From assembly GCF_000617845.2 (NCBI RefSeq), contig NZ_DF820425.1:3957725-4021724 (forward strand): a DNA stretch of 64,000 bases, in the 5' to 3' direction. The notes below the pieces were generated by a model. It did no database searches and was not told where the DNA came from. It saw only the letters and a list, made by a program, of their open reading frames with translations. Below, one piece after another: positions 63,692-64,000 of the stretch (its first letter is position 1; each line of letters starts with the position of its first letter). Origin of the DNA: Bradyrhizobium sp. DOA9. GTDB taxonomy: Bacteria; Pseudomonadota; Alphaproteobacteria; Rhizobiales; Xanthobacteraceae. Both the position numbers and the translations under genes were made by a program.

Positions 63692-64000
63692 TTCCAGTAT
63701 TTCCGGACAGCAAGGTTGCTCTGAAGGGGAAAAAGGGCCTCGTCGTCGGCATCGCCAACGACCAGTCGATCGCCTGGGGCTGTGCCAGGGCGTTTCGTGC
63801 GCTCGGCGCCGATCTCGCCGTCACCTATCTGAACGATCGCGCCAAGAAGCACGTCGAGCCGCTGGCGCAGGCCCTCGAGGCGCCGATCTTCCTGCCGCTC
63901 GACGTCATGGTCGAGGGCCAGACCGAGGCGGTGTTCGAGCGGATCAAGTCGGAGTGGGGACAACTCGATTTCCTGCTTCATTCCATTGCCTTCTCGCCGA
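63688..64000 (+). CDS. fabI: Enoyl-[acyl-carrier-protein] reductase FabI, cut by window edge
   Basis: The first 104 codons are present: the nucleotide-binding GLVVGIANDQSIAWG and LDFLLHSIAFSP are diagnostic for FabI-type short-chain reductases. It reduces enoyl-ACP with NADH in fatty acid elongation. It is coupled to acetate kinase by ATGA, which is unusual for a FabI gene; it may be a second, pathway-specific copy. The rest lies beyond base 64000. Confidence 0.9.
   Translation, partial: MIPVFPDSKVALKGKKGLVVGIANDQSIAWGCARAFRALGADLAVTYLNDRAKKHVEPLAQALEAPIFLPLDVMVEGQTEAVFERIKSEWGQLDFLLHSIAFSP

Overview
The window is high-GC alphaproteobacterial chromosome, most consistent with Bradyrhizobium or a close relative. 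The grounds are gene content (several ABC uptake systems for organic acids and amino acids, form II CoxL-type hydroxylase, IalB-like protein, DUF3141-pta-ackA-fabI row, FixJ- and FixK-type regulators), codon bias, and an intergenic element near 6.7-7.3 kb that resembles a dispersed repeat of that group. Genes are dense and often overlap by ATGA junctions. I see no rRNA, tRNA, CRISPR array, insertion sequence or prophage. Similarity statements come from family knowledge; no database was searched.

Positions 1-6348 (minus strand) hold a branched-chain-type ABC uptake operon: binding protein, AraC regulator, LivH, LivM, LivG, and a LivF ATPase whose frame runs on into a Tm-1-like (UPF0261) domain cut by the window edge. 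Positions 6349-7580 are non-coding and carry the repeat. Positions 7581-17114 (plus strand) hold a Tat-exported binding protein, two permeases and a PotA-type ATPase, then a three-subunit molybdenum hydroxylase (small, large, medium) and an amidase. This looks like a take-up, hydroxylate and hydrolyse unit for a nitrogen-containing organic compound.

Positions 17156-34331 are a catabolic island. A LacI regulator faces a DapA-family aldolase across two identical operators. The minus-strand arm encodes a double tautomerase, an acyl-CoA dehydrogenase, a class I CoA-transferase, a MaoC hydratase and an amino-acid-type binding protein. The plus-strand arm encodes a class III CoA-transferase, a second acyl-CoA dehydrogenase, two hot-dog proteins, a second DapA-family enzyme, a small ABM-like protein, a second binding protein with the only permease and ATPase, and a third DapA-family enzyme. 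Two LysR regulators are embedded.

Positions 34.4-61.5 kb look like an oxygen-responsive (FNR/FixK) region. Seven 14-bp TTGAY-N4-RTCAA boxes each sit with their centre about 60-72 bp ahead of a start codon. They precede an AI-2E-family permease and ion channel, an AspT-like carrier facing DUF1275 and SulP genes, a PLP decarboxylase and second AspT-like carrier, a PPK2 pair facing a membrane protein/HlyD pair, a DUF2092 gene, a DUF3300-S74/DUF2950 operon, and the DUF3141-phosphotransacetylase-acetate kinase-FabI operon that runs off the right end. A Crp/Fnr-family regulator lacking cysteines, a FixJ-like regulator, a lone receiver protein and an orphan histidine kinase lie in the same stretch. 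Together the genes suggest low-oxygen energy and acetyl-phosphate metabolism, ion and solute exchange and envelope remodelling.
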